Positions 1 through 12,686 of a stretch of 64,000 nucleotides of DNA are shown in pieces. The first letter of the stretch is position 1. Each line of letters opens with the position of its first letter. Source of the stretch: Limanda limanda (taxonomy: Eukaryota; Chordata; Actinopteri; Pleuronectiformes; Pleuronectidae); NCBI RefSeq assembly GCF_963576545.1, contig NC_083656.1, forward strand, positions 8,622,811 to 8,686,810, in the 5' to 3' direction. The notes beneath the pieces were generated by a model, which had not been told where the DNA came from, did no database searches, and saw nothing but the letters and a program-made list of their open reading frames with translations. Made by a program: the position numbers and the translations under genes.

Positions 1-439
1 TGAAGTGTGTATAATGAATATATATCTATATGTGTAGCACTTTGTTACTCCCTTTAAATATCTACACAGTGAGGAGACTGTCAAGGGTAATGACAGCATT
101 AATCAAGTCCATGGCTTAATTAATTCCATTAGAATTGAGTGCACTGTTGTTCCGGTTAATTATCAATTTTTGATGCAGCACAGTTTCATTGTGCTCTTCA
201 AAGTCAGAGAGAAGCTTTTCCCTGTAATTACTGGTAATTTTCTAATGCAGGAATATCAGGACTTTAATTGCAATTAGTCCGATAATACGTCTCTCAACAA
301 AATCAATGTGTGGAAACCTGCCAGCAAAAAAAAAAAAAAAAGCATTTACTATTGTATGAGATGGGATGAAGGGATTATTGTCAGAGGAATAAATCAATCC
401 CTCCATTTGTAATGATGAGTCTCCCGTCTGTCTGACTAC

Positions 440-670
440 CTGTCTGGCCTGGTAATACTCTCGCAGCAGCTGGTCCCTCTGGATGATGGCCTCCGTCCTC
501 TCCTTGCGGGCCACGTCCCGCTCCTCGCGCACCGTCTCGATGTCCTTGCTGGCCTGGCTGAGCTCTTTCTGGGCCTCGGCCTTGTCCTTCACCTCGTGGC
601 AGTATTTCTCCAGCAGCTCGTTCTTTTCGCAGATGGCCCGGTCCCTGTCCACCAGCGATGATGCCAACTC
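440..670 (-). CDS. dlg5: dlg5 coiled-coil exon, last one visible (77 codons)
   Basis: This exon begins ELASSLVDRDRAICEKNE and ends REYYQARQ. The acceptor AG is at 672-671 and the donor GT at 439-438. It is phase 0 on both sides, so it could be skipped without a frameshift. It follows the conserved EELEALRQ end of the previous exon. The heptad-like, R/E/K-rich sequence aligns only loosely with the human DLG5 segment expected here (as I remember it), so it may be a divergent or additional exon of this paralog. Assignment to dlg5 rests on position, phase and composition. Confidence 0.8.
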
Positions 671-3600
671 CTTCATGTCACAAAAAACAAATTAACAGTG
701 AGTGAGAGATTAAAGATGAATACTCATAACAGTCTGAATTTCATTTTAAAGCCATTCATTTGTAATGAGGATTTTCATGACAAGGGCGTTTCTATTTTGT
801 ACCGTTGTTAGTACCAACTTCCTTGTTTACTGTGCAAGAGCGATGCTGGAATTTCTCCTTCAGGGATCAATACAATCTTATCTCATTGAGCAAAAGGTGA
901 CACTAAGCACCTCTTTTTTAAATAGCCATTATGACTTTTCTTTGTTACCGGACAATTCACCCTGAACCTATGTTTAGGCTGTATCCTAATAAAACCAATA
1001 ATGACATATGATTACTTTTTGGCACACCTTATGAAACTCTGGGTGTAGCCATAACAAACAATGACAGCAGTAACTCTAACCAGTATAACTGCAGTAAAAG
1101 CATTCTTTTTAAATTGAAGCAATGGGAATACATTTTATGTTTTTTTAGAAATATAATTTAGTAAGGCCTGAGTTCTCAGTGTAAAATGCAGGACCTGATT
1201 TAACCTACAATAAAGAAAGTGGAGCACCTACCTCCACAGAAGGCATTAAACAGTTCCATTAAATGAAGCACCAAATTTCACACACTCACAGATTTCAGTT
1301 CCCTACATGTGCCACCCCCCCCCCCCCCCCCCCCCCCCCCCGAAGATACATGAATAATTTCCTTGGACAGCTAAGAAAAATGATTACAAAAAATGCCTCA
1401 CAATATTTCAGAAAGTGGAACACAATACCTGAACCCCACCAACATTTTATGGGTTCTTCCCCGATCCATACCACATCCTTCCACTAAGTTTCATGTTAAT
1501 CCGTCACATACTATTTTTGCATAATCTTGTTTAGATCCAAGCAAACAGAGGTGAAAACATATCCTCCTTGATGGAGGCAACTATGGGAGCTCTTGTTCTA
1601 GCTGTTACCTGTCGCAATGCCTCCAGCTCCTCATTGGCCACCCGTCTCTCACAGGAAGTGTTCTTCAGCTTGGCCTCTGCCATCTCCATCCCAGTTTGAA
1701 GCCGGTCCACTTCTTTGATCACTTGGTCCCGCTCGCTCATGATCAAACGATACTCGCTGATCACAGAGTCCCGCTCATCCTTGTATTTCTCACTGTCCTT
1801 CGATGCCTTGAGTTGCTGGGTCTTCAGCCGCGTTGTTTCTGATTGCAGCCGCTCCATCTCTCGCTGCAGCTCCTTGTTCTGGGATGCGGCCTTGGACAGT
1901 TCCTGCTGCGTGCTGTCAAACCTGCAGCAAATAGGAAATGTTTTGGCTATGATTTTTGGTGCAGAAACAAAACAATTTGTAAAAACAGGGACAGGCAGAA
2001 ACAAAAGCTTGAAGTCTTATAGTCATAGAGGAAAAGTTCAAATTGGAAAGCGTCTGTCCAACTGCAAAGCCTCATCTGGATTAAGAATGTTTTAAGTACT
2101 ATGCGGCTTTTTAAAGTTCCTGAGTGTGCAAATAATAGTGCTGCTGGTTTTGTATCCATGATATTTCCAGCTTTACCTTCTTATAGACGAGGAGTACTGT
2201 TGCTGGTAGTGGATGGCGGCGTCCCTCTGCTTCAGCAGCATGTCCAGCTGTTTCTGCAGACGGTGGTTCTCCTCCTCTGCCTGCTCCAGACGACTCAGGT
2301 CTACGTTGTGACTAGCAGTGTTCTCGTTGTAGCGCTTCCTCAGACCCTCGTAGTCGCCCTTCATGGCCTCTAGCTTGTCCAAGGCTGTGTCGTACAGCTT
2401 GTTGAGGACATCAGGCGACCCCTCCCTCATCACCTGGAAATGACATCAGGCATCATGACTCACCTTGTTTCACGAGGTATGTAAACGGGCAGCTTTCACA
2501 CAATATGTTACAGAGTATTAACCAGAGTATGACAGATGACATGGGATATTCATGATAATTACTCTTTCTATTGATCATGTGATAATCACAGGAAGCTTCG
2601 CCATGTCTCACATCCCTCTCATGTTTATCTTTGGATAGACGTCACACAACTAATTTTATACCTAATTTGACTAAGTAGCTGTTCCCCTAATAATGACATA
2701 AACTCTGCCGACAGTGAAGCATGCTACCAAAGAGCCAATGAAATACATTCCCGATTCCCCATCCCCCATGGTTATGTAAGGTATTGCTAAAATTTAATGA
2801 TCCGACCTTCTGGTTGCAGAGAGGCTGAATATACAGTGTCAGACAGTGTAACAGTAAAGAACTAAGGTTAAGTCATTTATCTGATCTGAAAGCATGTTTT
2901 GATTGATAGACACTGGAGGACTGACTGTCTGTTTCTCTGGATGATGTCCTCTCGGAAGGAATGGTCACTGACAGAGAAATAAATAGATTTCGGTCTCAAA
3001 TCAAGATCCAAAAGAGCGAATGTCAACGTTTCTACGCTTGACACCAGTACATATATCAGTATTTGCATCTGTATGTGTACAATCTGAAATGCAGATGGGA
3101 CAGTTGCAAGGTACCTGTTGGTGCAGCATCCTCATGTCAGCAACCTCTCGCTGGTCGTCATCATGCAGTCTCCTCAGCTCCTCGCAGGCCTGCTTCACGT
3201 GGTTGTGCTCCCTGACCAGCTGGATGTTGTCCTGTCTCACCGCCTCCACCTCGTCCTTCAGCTGGGCGTGCTCGCTCGCCAGACGGCTGTGCAGCGTACT
3301 GAGGAGAAAACACAGCAAGTACCGTCAGACTGTAAGCACTGCCAGCCGAGCTTAAAATTAGCATTATAGCCAAAGTAAAGGCATAACTTATGAGCCACAA
3401 GACAACAGATGCTCAACTGATTTATCGTAAAAAGTTTTGATAACTGACCCCAAGGAATATTTTGGATTCTGGTTTTTAAACTACTTAAACAGTTTTTTGT
3501 ATTGCTTTTGATTACAGAAATGTATGTAATATAACAAATTATTTGCATTTACATTTCAGATACTCTGTTTGAGTAAACATCAGAAACTTTGTACCTGCGT

Positions 3601-6600
3601 TTCTGTGTCCGCTATTGCTACATAACCTGCATCCTTTTAAAGGGTTATTCTATACCTTGAATAAAAATCATGGGAAGCTCTAGAAAAAAATAACCCTCTT
3701 GGTTATTAGGTACTGTAGAATAATTAGTATTATAGTAATATTACTTAAAGCCTTATCGTTCAGGCCGTCATGCCACTTATGAGTTACTTGTATACAGTGA
3801 AACAGCCTCCTATGTAATACTGCTTCTCTGGTAACTGTACATACATGAATCACCAACAGGCCAAATAAAACCCTCCCATGACTGCTTAGAGCGATGTGTA
3901 ATGCATGGGCCAAGTGACATATTGATTTAACTAGAAATCATCAGGCAGGCATGAATGTGATTTCTCATTCACCGAGGACAGCGTTTAGTGTCAATGGATA
4001 AGAGCAGAGGCAGACAGGACAATAACAAGTGAAGACTTTCTCTGATGTGCGAACAGGGCTGAGGAGGAGAGGCTTAAACATGGCAATAATCCTTCATCTG
4101 TCTGTTGGCGTTTGGGCCAGATGTCGGTTCCCTTCACTTTGGAGACAGTATGGCATCATTAAATCACACAAATGGACCAGCCTCCCCTTTACGTCAACTC
4201 GGCACAGCTTATTGCACGGGACAACAAATGCTCGGTTCACATCATTATCCTCATGGCACAGATGTCGTGGCATGCATATAGGGTGCGGATGATGATTACA
4301 GAGCATGCTTTGGCATGAACTCTTCAAGAGGGGGCATTACTTATAGAAGTAATTCAGTTTGCAGTCGATATCATTGGTCTGAAGACATGACTGGATTTAT
4401 GCTGCTATGAACATGATAAAAACACTTTTTTTTTAGAGAATCTAAAAGATGAAATGAAATTGATGAAGGGATTCAAGGCTAAGTCATCTGCTTTTGGACT
4501 CCATCCATATTGCTCTAAATAAAATAAAATCTGTTCGATGCAATCTGCTGTGAATATGTCAGAGGAGGAACTGAACATCAGCTAAAACCCTGCAGGCTGT
4601 GCGTGAACGAATACAGCACAGATGTAGCGGCTGTTAAAAAATTTACAAAGGCCCTGTAGTAAGCTTTCAACTCACTAGTAGAAGTCTGCCTTCTTCACAG
4701 CCTCCTCACACCTCTTCAGGGTGGTGCTGTGCTGGTTCTGCAGGGATTGCAGGTCTGCCATCGCCTTCATGCACTGCATCTTCAGACGCTCGTAGTCATG
4801 ACCTGCTTTTGAGTTTGGTCTATTTCACCGAGAGCGAAGGAGGGAGACAAAAATGCATCAGAGTTAAGTTTAAAGAAGCCACACGGGAGGGTGACAGAAG
4901 AATAACTGAGAAAACCAAACTTTGCGCTTAAGAGAGCCAGCAGATGACAGGCGCGTTTAAAATTGCATGCTCACCAGTTGTCGAGCATATTTTAAAACAA
5001 TGTTGTGTTTTCGTTGCTCTGAAAAGCAGAACATGGCAATATGCCTTGATTCACAGAGTGCAGGTACACAAGGTACACAGCTCCTTTTTGTAAATGTTTG
5101 TTCTGGAAAACAAGTGTGCGAGATTAGAACAGTACCTGCAGTCATCGAAGGTGGTTCCAGGCGAGGAGAGTGCCAGACGTTTGCGTAGTTCGTCCCTCTC
5201 GCGGGTCACGTGTCGGAGCTGGAAAAGAACCGTCTCCATCTTCTCGTTGACCGGGTGGCTGTCCATGTGGGCGGGCGGTGGGGAGGAGGCTTGAGCGGGC
5301 GTACCTGTGAGAGTCAGCATGTCACTGGAGGCATGGGCCGTTCACAGAACTCAAGTGATGGGGGATTTTAGAGCAGCTGCATCTGCGTCACTTGTTTCAA
5401 ATGCTCATTCAGCCGATAACGTCAAAGTGTTTAACTAATGTGTTTTCTTTATTTAATTTTTTTACTGAAACCTTGGAGAATTTGAAGAGAAAATGAAAAC
5501 AAGGATAAAAGAAGCCTTAATAAGTGTCAGACGGAAATAAATTGGTGTTTACATGGAGTAATAAAAGCGATCTGTCGCAGCTACTGGACCAAAACACTTA
5601 TTTACAGTAAGCTACAAGAAAAATAAAAAATGCTTAATATTCTACCTACCACTGTTTTAACCATTAACCTCACTGCTTGTAAATATATCACAAAGAAAAT
5701 CCCCCACTGATACAAATCAAAGTTTCCCTTTCAGTGACATGAACCAGTCAAATCCTCTCTCGCACAAAGAATGACTAAATGAAACAGGTCTGTGTGTGTG
5801 TGTGTGTGGGGGGGGGGGTAGAGGGTTTCTAAATCCTTCTCACATCTGTGTAATCACTTGCATGTGCTCAGAGTCTAAACAGGCAGTGACCAAATGACTG
5901 ACAACCAACAGCTTGTTTATAAAACTGGTTGGTTCTTTAGAGCATGCGTATTGTTGTTATCTTAAACCAGGGAGAAAATATGTTCTTATGATATGTCTGC
6001 ACCAAAACACCTGAACGTCACCACGAGCACCACACTCACCTAAGCTGCTGAGAGAGCTGCTGCTTTCCGAGTCCGACGGCATGGTGGACAAGACGCTGTA
6101 AGTAGACCCTGCAGAGGCGAACAAAAACATTAAAGTCAGCTCCGAGTGTACTCGAGCATGTCTGCATTATAGCTGGATGATTATCTCCAGCATTGTATGG
6201 TACATCAAGGCTCTGCAGCTTGGGTTACATTCAGGGGCCTTCACTGAAAAAAGGCCAGCTGGAGGCATAATAAGGTGGGACTTTCCCCAACTTTGGATGA
6301 CGGGCCTGTGGGCTGACAGCAGAGTGTGGCTAATTATCAGTTGGTCAGGGAGCTTGAATACTGACGAGCCAGGGCCCCAAAGAGGCTGCAGCCTCCGAGC
6401 TGCTTCTTTTATCTCCTCTGACAACATCTCACACAGTCCCCCCTGTGAAAGCCCCGTCTTTTATAGCCTACAGTGATCCATAATTAACTGTACAGAAAGG
6501 AAGCCTCAGTACAACACTAAGTATTATGGAGGAGATGGTGTTATTTGAAAAACCCAAAGAATTGTGGTTTTTAAAGAGGATCAGAGAGGCTGCGACTAAA

Positions 6601-9600
6601 AACAGTTTATCCCCAAAGAACTTTATTATCTGGGAAGAAACTTTGTGTAGACAGTGTTACAGCCTTGTTATTTTGATTGCATACGTTTCTGTAGAAAAAA
6701 AATTTTATTGTGTAAAACTGGGCCTAGTTCAGCTCTGACAAAACATAGCAAAACATTTATTTGAACGTAAACGCGGTGGGTTGAACACCCGGGTTGAGAG
6801 GGCCGTTCTTGACGTTCTTGTTGGAGAATCTCAGAGCTAGATGATATGGGTTTAAAATCTGTGCTTAGAGTATTACATATCTTAATTATAGCAGCATGCC
6901 CGGTAACGTGTTGAATAACCCGGAAATCACATCAAAAAGTTGCACAAATGTTGAGATTAAATCATGCCACTGGTGTCACTGGTGTTAAGTTAAGGCAGAA
7001 TAACAAAGAGTTGGTAATTGTTGAGGTGTCAATGTCGGGTTGTTTGTTTTAAATAATAACAGACATTGCCAGTCTTTGTTTCTGAAGCTATTCAACTCCC
7101 CTTCTAGCTCTTCAGATGGAGTATCCTGATGCTTTAAGGACTGTAATGAGCAGTTATCTCTGCCACTGGGTTTTTGATACTGCTGAGAGCCAAAGTCAAA
7201 GCTACACACATCATTCTCCAAAATGCTGCGTCTTGCAGATATATCCCCATGTACAGTATCTCCGCCAATAAGTAACACAAAACTGTGGCTCAGAAATTCC
7301 ACAGAACTTTAAGTCATTTAGAAACAGTGTCTACATTACAGGGTTTATACACCAGAGAGCACTAACTTTATTTTTCAACTAAAAAACGTCCCACTCCGGA
7401 TACATCAAGGTCATAATTCTTCTTTTGAAAACATTAGAGAGTGCGTTTGTTAAACTGTATCCATGTCACAAAAAAATTATGACTGATACACCATTATTAG
7501 ATGTATTCGAGTCTAAAATATTGATACCAGCAAATGATATCCATTGAGCTATAGTTTTTCTGTAATTTTCAAAAACGTACTCAATTTATTTTGTCCAATC
7601 AAAAGTAAAAATCGAATATATTTAACTAACAATCATATGAAACTAAAAAACTGCAAATCCTTACATTTGAGGTCATAAAATCCACTAATGTTTTACATCG
7701 GATCTTGACTTAATGACGAGTAGATTATTAAAAGTCATATTTTGTCAACTGAATCGTTTCAACACATCAATCACAACATTTATCGTAAAATGTGATGTTT
7801 CCACACAGTTCTACCTGTAAGCGTTTCAGACAATAATGAATTGTAATCATGCTTGAGATGTCCAACAAGCTGCACAAATCTAGATCAAAAAGCCAGAGGT
7901 GCACATTGTACTGTGATCCAATTTGGCCGGAGGATGAGAAGCTTATAGTTCAGTTAAATCAGCCACTTCCACCCCTGATGTAAACTAGCAGGAGCATGAC
8001 AAACGATTCTATTTACCCACGTCCTAGTCCTCTAAATCAATCCCTGGTTGGCCGAGTTCCCACTAGCTAAAGGAGACCGTGAGTTTGATTAAGACTGGAA
8101 GGAGCCCAGCGAACATGGCTCACCCCTCTTTTTTCCCAGCAAGGGACTGAAAGAGAGAGAGAGAAAAAAAAAAAAGACTGATGTGCCTCAGGAACCGTGG
8201 CATCCCATGGATCAAGCTCTCTTTGTTCTCGCTCTAGCTTAAGTTTCCCATGACTCTGTTTGAGCAAAGAGTGTCTCAATGGGCAAGGTTCACTGTGTCA
8301 TAGCTCACTCACTTTTCTGCTCCGTGAAAGTCATGTGACCTGGACCTCGCTGTGGTCTGACCCTCAGCGCTCAAGTGTCTCATTTAGGCTGATTTCTTAG
8401 CTACTCAATGCCCTTTGGAGGTTTTCTAATCTACCTAAAACGTTCATGAGAACAAGATGGAAAGGGGGGGGGTGAAACAGTTGGAGAGCTTCGTCTTTTT
8501 CAGAACTGAAAACACAAGCACAAACACTGAGTGCTGATATCTTCTAAAATCACATCTGATACTCTATCAGTGGAGTGGGGTAGGAAACACTGAGCGCTTT
8601 ATAAGGACAGTCACATGGTTTGACTCAGATCTGACAGCTTTGCAAGCAGTTAAATGTAATCTCTCATCCCAGGGTAAACGGACAGGTTAAAAATAAGATC
8701 TTACATTTTCTCAGAATTCAGCAACCTTTCTTAGTTCTGTCTCCGGTAAAAAGCACCCATCAATTTGGTAAACGCTGGGCTAAAATTCATATTTTGGCCA
8801 GTCAACTACAACTAATGTTATATACACAATAAGTGTTACTCAGCAAAACGTATTGTATCTATCCTTAAAGTCTAACAAACGTGTTTACTGCACTTCCTTC
8901 CCGATAAAACATGCCCACTGGAAATAGCAGGTGATAAGCCAAACCAGTGAAATCCAGCTTTTTACTCTCCTACTAAAGATCAGTCTTATTTAGCCGTGGC
9001 ACAGGTGATCCAAGTGAACACGTCAGCCACGGTACACGCCCTTGTGATACGCTGCCATCGTGTTATTGTCCCTTAAGACGAGAACAATGTGTAAACAAAA
9101 AGGTCTCTCCTGTCAAAGCCCTGAAGATATGGTTATGCAACAACCACAGAATATCTTTAATCATTAAAGAAAAGCAAGTAAAACCCCTCAGGGACAAACA
9201 CCTTATTAAGCACTGTATAAACATGCATCTTATGCAGCTCGGATCATCTTAATAAGCTAAACTGATCACCCTTACTGGCAATTGATTTTGGAGCATTTGC
9301 CGGGGTTAACTGAGGAAGCGTTCACATTGTTTTGATTTCAAAAGGTGATCTGGGTCCATCTCCCTGTGGGATTCGAGGTGACTGGGGAGTAACAAGATCA
9401 GGCTGCTGACAGTGCATATTATTAAAGAAACAGACTGTAACAAGCCACTGTTTTCCTGGGGAAAGGCCCTTCTTTTGGCTGTGCAGTGGAGGAACCTGTC
9501 CGCCCAGTAGCAAACAGCGGCTCAGCCCATTTCTGTCCCGTGTGACTGCAAACAAGAAGCTGCACACAGTACAACAAACTGCTGCGACCGGCCTAGAGCG

Positions 9601-10353
9601 TCTGAGAAAATAAAAGAGTAGAAAAATGAACTCACTCTGCAGCTTCACTCCTCTTATAAATAATTAGGACAGAATAAATGCATACTTAATTAATAATACC
9701 GCACATCCAGCTGAGCGAATATGATACAATAGCTGAGTGTCAGAGAATTAACTACAAATGCAAATACTGTTTTTGAAATGCAAACATGCAGTGGAAGTGC
9801 TGAGCAAGCATTATTATAGTCGAGTAAATCTGTAGCTTCAGACTAGGGGGTGTGATGAAGTATTTTTGTGAGTGCACAGGATAAAATTAACCTCATATGA
9901 CACTGAGCGCGCTACAGAGAAGAGTAAAAACATCCCAAAACGATTAGAGAGGAGGCTGAGATCTGTGCCATCGTATCACTGCATCATCTGCAAGCAACAA
10001 TATGTAAAGACACAAAGTTGTTATCAGGTAGATCGTACGAGGCTGAAACAAAAAGAGGCATGAAGGCTGAATATGTGTTACGTTTAAATAAATGAAAATG
10101 GCGCACAATGTAGGGTAAACTCACCAAATCAATACTGAGCTGTGTGCATTAACACATTTAACTCTTACCTCATTTATTTGACTTTGACAGTGGGGTATTG
10201 ATTCTCACCCACACTCACAAATACACACACACAGACACAGACACACAACTGGTCACTACATTGATTGTTTAAGTATTTTTGGGTCCATTAAATACTTTCA
10301 CAAAGGGCTGGCAGGCTGTGCTTTCAGTGACAGGGCAAAGGAAACAAGCACAG

Positions 10354-10429
<76 letters not shown>

Positions 10430-10997
10430 AAGCATCAGGTCCCATGATTGTGCAGCCCTCTCTCACACACACACACTTTGTATACTTGCCCAGGGGAAGA
10501 GTCGTGCCCTTCATCAACTTGTCATATGGTCAATACTCCCTAATGTTGGTCAGATCTACATTCAGACCAGGCTGGATCACAACCACAACCCTTCAGTGTG
10601 ATAAAGCTGCACAAACCTCCACACTAACCTACTTTTACTCATGGTTTCAAACAATCCCCAGTCAATCTACACATGGGGTATCGAACCCTGGCTGCTCACC
10701 GGTCGTGTGGTCCACTGGTCCGGTGCCGTTGAGCAGCACCGCATGCAGGTGAGGGTTCGTCTCCTCCAGAGCCGAGCACAACTGGGAGAAATGGTCCCGG
10801 TCCTTGCTCATCAGGATCTTCAGGAGAAGCTCCACTTTCTCCGGGTTGGAGGCGCAGCTGTGCCCCAGCTCGAAGCTCTCCGCCGGGCTGAGGCTCCCGC
10901 AGCGAGCCAGCACCTCCACCACCCGGTCCACGTCCGTTATGGACTCCACCAAGTTCTGGTAGCACGTCTCCAGTAACTCTTTATTCCTGGGATCCAT
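440..10997 (-). CDS. dlg5: DLG5 (discs large MAGUK scaffold protein 5), N-terminal part, gene runs off left edge
   Basis: DLG5 is a membrane-associated guanylate-kinase scaffold at cell junctions and the centrosome, used in polarity and Hippo/Hedgehog signalling. Eight minus-strand coding exons join in phase: 10997-10700, 6108-6040, 5304-5136, 4819-4676, 3298-3115, 2433-2177, 1921-1609 and 670-440 (1665 nt, 555 codons, no stop). Each junction has AG acceptor and GT donor. Exon 1 (residues 1-99, starting MDPRNKELLETC) is the helical, CARD-like N-terminal region. Exon 2 carries the family motif STYSVLSTMPSDSESSSS. From about residue 140 (VNEKMETVLFQLRHVTRERDELRKRL, split here for length: see 5304-5136) the protein is almost all charged coiled coil, including SEILNKLYD-like DVLNKLYDTALDKLE and IMSERDQVI blocks typical of DLG5. 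PDZ, SH3 and guanylate-kinase domains lie beyond the window. The start is the first ATG in frame and is followed by the conserved N-terminus. Teleosts often keep two copies; which one this is cannot be decided here. Confidence 0.95.
1258..1600 (+). repeat. Interspersed repeat with '...GAGGTGAAAACAT.TCCTCCTTGATGGAGG' end (copy 1), containing a poly-C run
   Basis: The end (AACAGAGGTGAAAACATATC then CTCCTTGATGGAGGCAA) and the body (CCATCCTTCCACTAAGTTTCAT-like, then a TTTTTGCATAATCTTG motif) are shared in degenerate form with copies at about 15.46, 26.86, 27.78 and 62.81 kb. It resembles an abundant teleost interspersed repeat, possibly RTE-type LINE derived. It stops about 10-20 bp from the dlg5 donor at 1608. 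Confidence 0.55.
1315..1341 (+). repeat. Homopolymer C27
   Basis: An uninterrupted run of 27 C lies in the intron between dlg5 exons 7 and 8. On the transcribed sense strand it reads as G27, a strong G-quadruplex candidate. Such runs are also assembly-error prone. Confidence 0.9.
4030..4320. other. High-complexity dlg5 intronic stretch, candidate conserved noncoding element
   Basis: This stretch of the intron between coding exons 4 and 5 (3299-4675) has mixed, non-repetitive composition, no plausible splice-bounded exon and none of the interspersed-repeat motifs seen elsewhere. It is flagged only on appearance; conservation cannot be judged from one sequence. Confidence 0.2.
6109..10699 (-). 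other. dlg5: dlg5 intron 1 (4.6 kb)
   Basis: The intron is bounded by donor GT at 10699-10698 and acceptor AG at 6110-6109. About 6.17-6.48 kb is relatively complex and open on both strands, but no supported exon was found. The rest is AT-rich. CA/GT microsatellites lie at 10209-10246 and 10356-10425. No second gene was recognised. Confidence 0.8.
10356..10425 (+). repeat. (GT)35 microsatellite
   Basis: A perfect GT dinucleotide run of 70 bp in dlg5 intron 1. The antisense reading frame encodes only Thr-His repeats and is not a gene. Confidence 0.95.
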
Positions 10998-11650
10998 CTC
11001 TTCTCCTTCTTCTTCCTCTTCTCTTTCTTCTTCTTTAGTTTCGCTCCCCTCCTCCCTCCCTCCAACTCCTTCGCTTCAACCAAACCAGCTCCGGGGACAA
11101 AACCCAGCGTCTTAATCTGTTCCTGGTCGTCAACTTCCAGTTGCAACCCCCCCCCCGGACTAGAAGTCACCCCTGACCCGGCTGGAGGAGCTACCCGGCT
11201 CGGCCCGGCTGGGCACGGTTATCGACCCGAACTGAGGGATACACCAGAAGTAGCCATATTTGTTGCCCAAGGCTGTTGACTGCGCGGAGATGACAACACA
11301 TTTTCCCCCCGACCTGCTCCCTCCGTGTCCTTCCCCCGGGGAAAGCAAAACAGAGCCAAAGACGTCGGTCCCTCGTCCTGTCCCGCTCCTCAAGAGCTAC
11401 GGGGACATTAGGGCGCCGAGCTGAAGTCGTGCGGACATGTTGAAAAGTGGAGAAACTCCTGAGCGGCGCTTCCCTGGGAAACTACAAACTCCGCCATGTC
11501 TCCCTGCGTCCGGGCTGCAGCAGCTGTAGCGATCTGCCAATCACCGAGCCCGCCGTGGACTTTTAAGGTAAAAGAGGGCGGGGCTTCGCTTTCACCTGGC
11601 TCCACCGCTTCCCTCCCGTCGTGGTGAAGTGGTGATCACGTGACAGTGGT
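10998..11650 (-). promoter_or_regulatory. dlg5: dlg5 5' leader and CpG-rich promoter region
   Basis: CpG density rises sharply over about 10.70-11.62 kb compared with the AT-rich flanks, as expected for a housekeeping-type vertebrate promoter. Directly upstream of the ATG the sense strand is almost pure purine (GAAGAA-type run, 10998-11040 on the opposite strand as CTTCTT), giving the start context GAGAAGAGATGG. GC-box-like GGGCGGGG lies at 11577-11584 and a palindromic E-box TCACGTGA at 11636-11643. No TATA box is evident. The transcription start site and any noncoding exon cannot be fixed from sequence alone. Confidence 0.6.
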
Positions 11651-11817
11651 GTTATAAATGATGCAAAAGTCAACTTTGGTGACATTGTGTCATTCATGGA
11701 GGTTCTGTTGTGAAAATGGATGTTTTACCAACTTGTGAATGTGTCCTGCTATTACATCAAGTGTGGAATTGTGGTTATAACAATATAATATAACATTTCC
11801 ATTGTTGTGTTCCTTCG

Positions 11818-12155
11818 TTAAAGGTCCAGTGCGAAAGGAATCTATTGACAGAAAATGAATACAAAATAAACCTTATATGTTTTCACCAATTGTTGTTTTC
11901 TTTATCTTAAAACGCAGCCTTTATCTTTACATATTTAATTTACATTAGGAGAGGGATCCACTCTACGGAGGCCGCCATGTTTTTTACAGTAGCCCAAACT
12001 GGACAAACTTAACATCTTTTGCATTTTTATGACAAATTAAGGCTACCACAGGTTCTTCCCCATGTTCGGAAGAGGAGGGTGAGGTGAGGGGTATTCAGCT
12101 GCAACATACAACTTCACAACTAGATTTCACTAAATTATACACACTGAACCTTTAA
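11818..12155. mobile_element. TTAA-flanked MITE, copy 1
   Basis: Imperfect terminal inverted repeats: the left end reads TTAAAGGTCCAGTGCG and the right end CACACTGAACCTTTAA. Both ends carry TTAA, the target preference of piggyBac-type elements. The interior holds the phrase GGAGGCCGCCATGTTTTTT seen in a widespread teleost MITE. There is no coding capacity. Confidence 0.7.
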
Positions 12156-12346
12156 AGGGACAGTTCATGCTAAAATGAAAACCTCACGCGGTTTGTTGTG
12201 TACGGTCGTTATAGAGCGTGAAAAGTACAAGACTGCAACTGAAAATGGACGTTTTACCAACTTGTGAATGTGTCCTGCTATTGCATCAAGTGCGGAATTG
12301 TGGTTTTAACAATATAAGATAACATTTCTCTTGTCGTGTTCCTTCG

Positions 12347-12686
12347 TTAAAGGTCCAGTGTGAAAGGGATCTATTGACAGATATTGAATACAAAATAAAC
12401 CTTATATATTTTCACAAATTGTTGTTTTCTTTATCTTAGAACGCAGCCTTTATCTTTCCATATTTAATTAACATGAGGAGAGGGATCCACTCTACGGAGG
12501 CCGCCATGTTTTTTTGACAGTAGCCCAAACTGGACAAACTAAACATCTTTTGAGTTATTATGACAACGTAAGGCTACCCCAAGTTCTCCTCCGTGTTTGG
12601 AAGAGGGGGGTGAGGTGAGGGGTATTCAGCTGCAACATGCAACTTCACAACTAGATATCACTAAATTATACACACTGAACCTTTAA
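12347..12686. mobile_element. TTAA-flanked MITE, copy 2
   Basis: Same structure as the first copy: left end TTAAAGGTCCAGTGTG, right end CACACTGAACCTTTAA, about 340 bp. It lies in the second unit of the 529-bp tandem duplication and differs from copy 1 by scattered substitutions. Confidence 0.7.

Noticed and set aside
5120..5140. Alternative dlg5 donor 9 nt downstream of 5136
   Set aside because: The GT at 5135-5134 joined to the acceptor before 4819 preserves the conserved F-D-x-x-R-P order; the alternative needs a weaker acceptor inside the next exon.
10269..10517. Open frame with long Thr-His repeat
   Set aside because: It is the antisense reading of the GT microsatellite.
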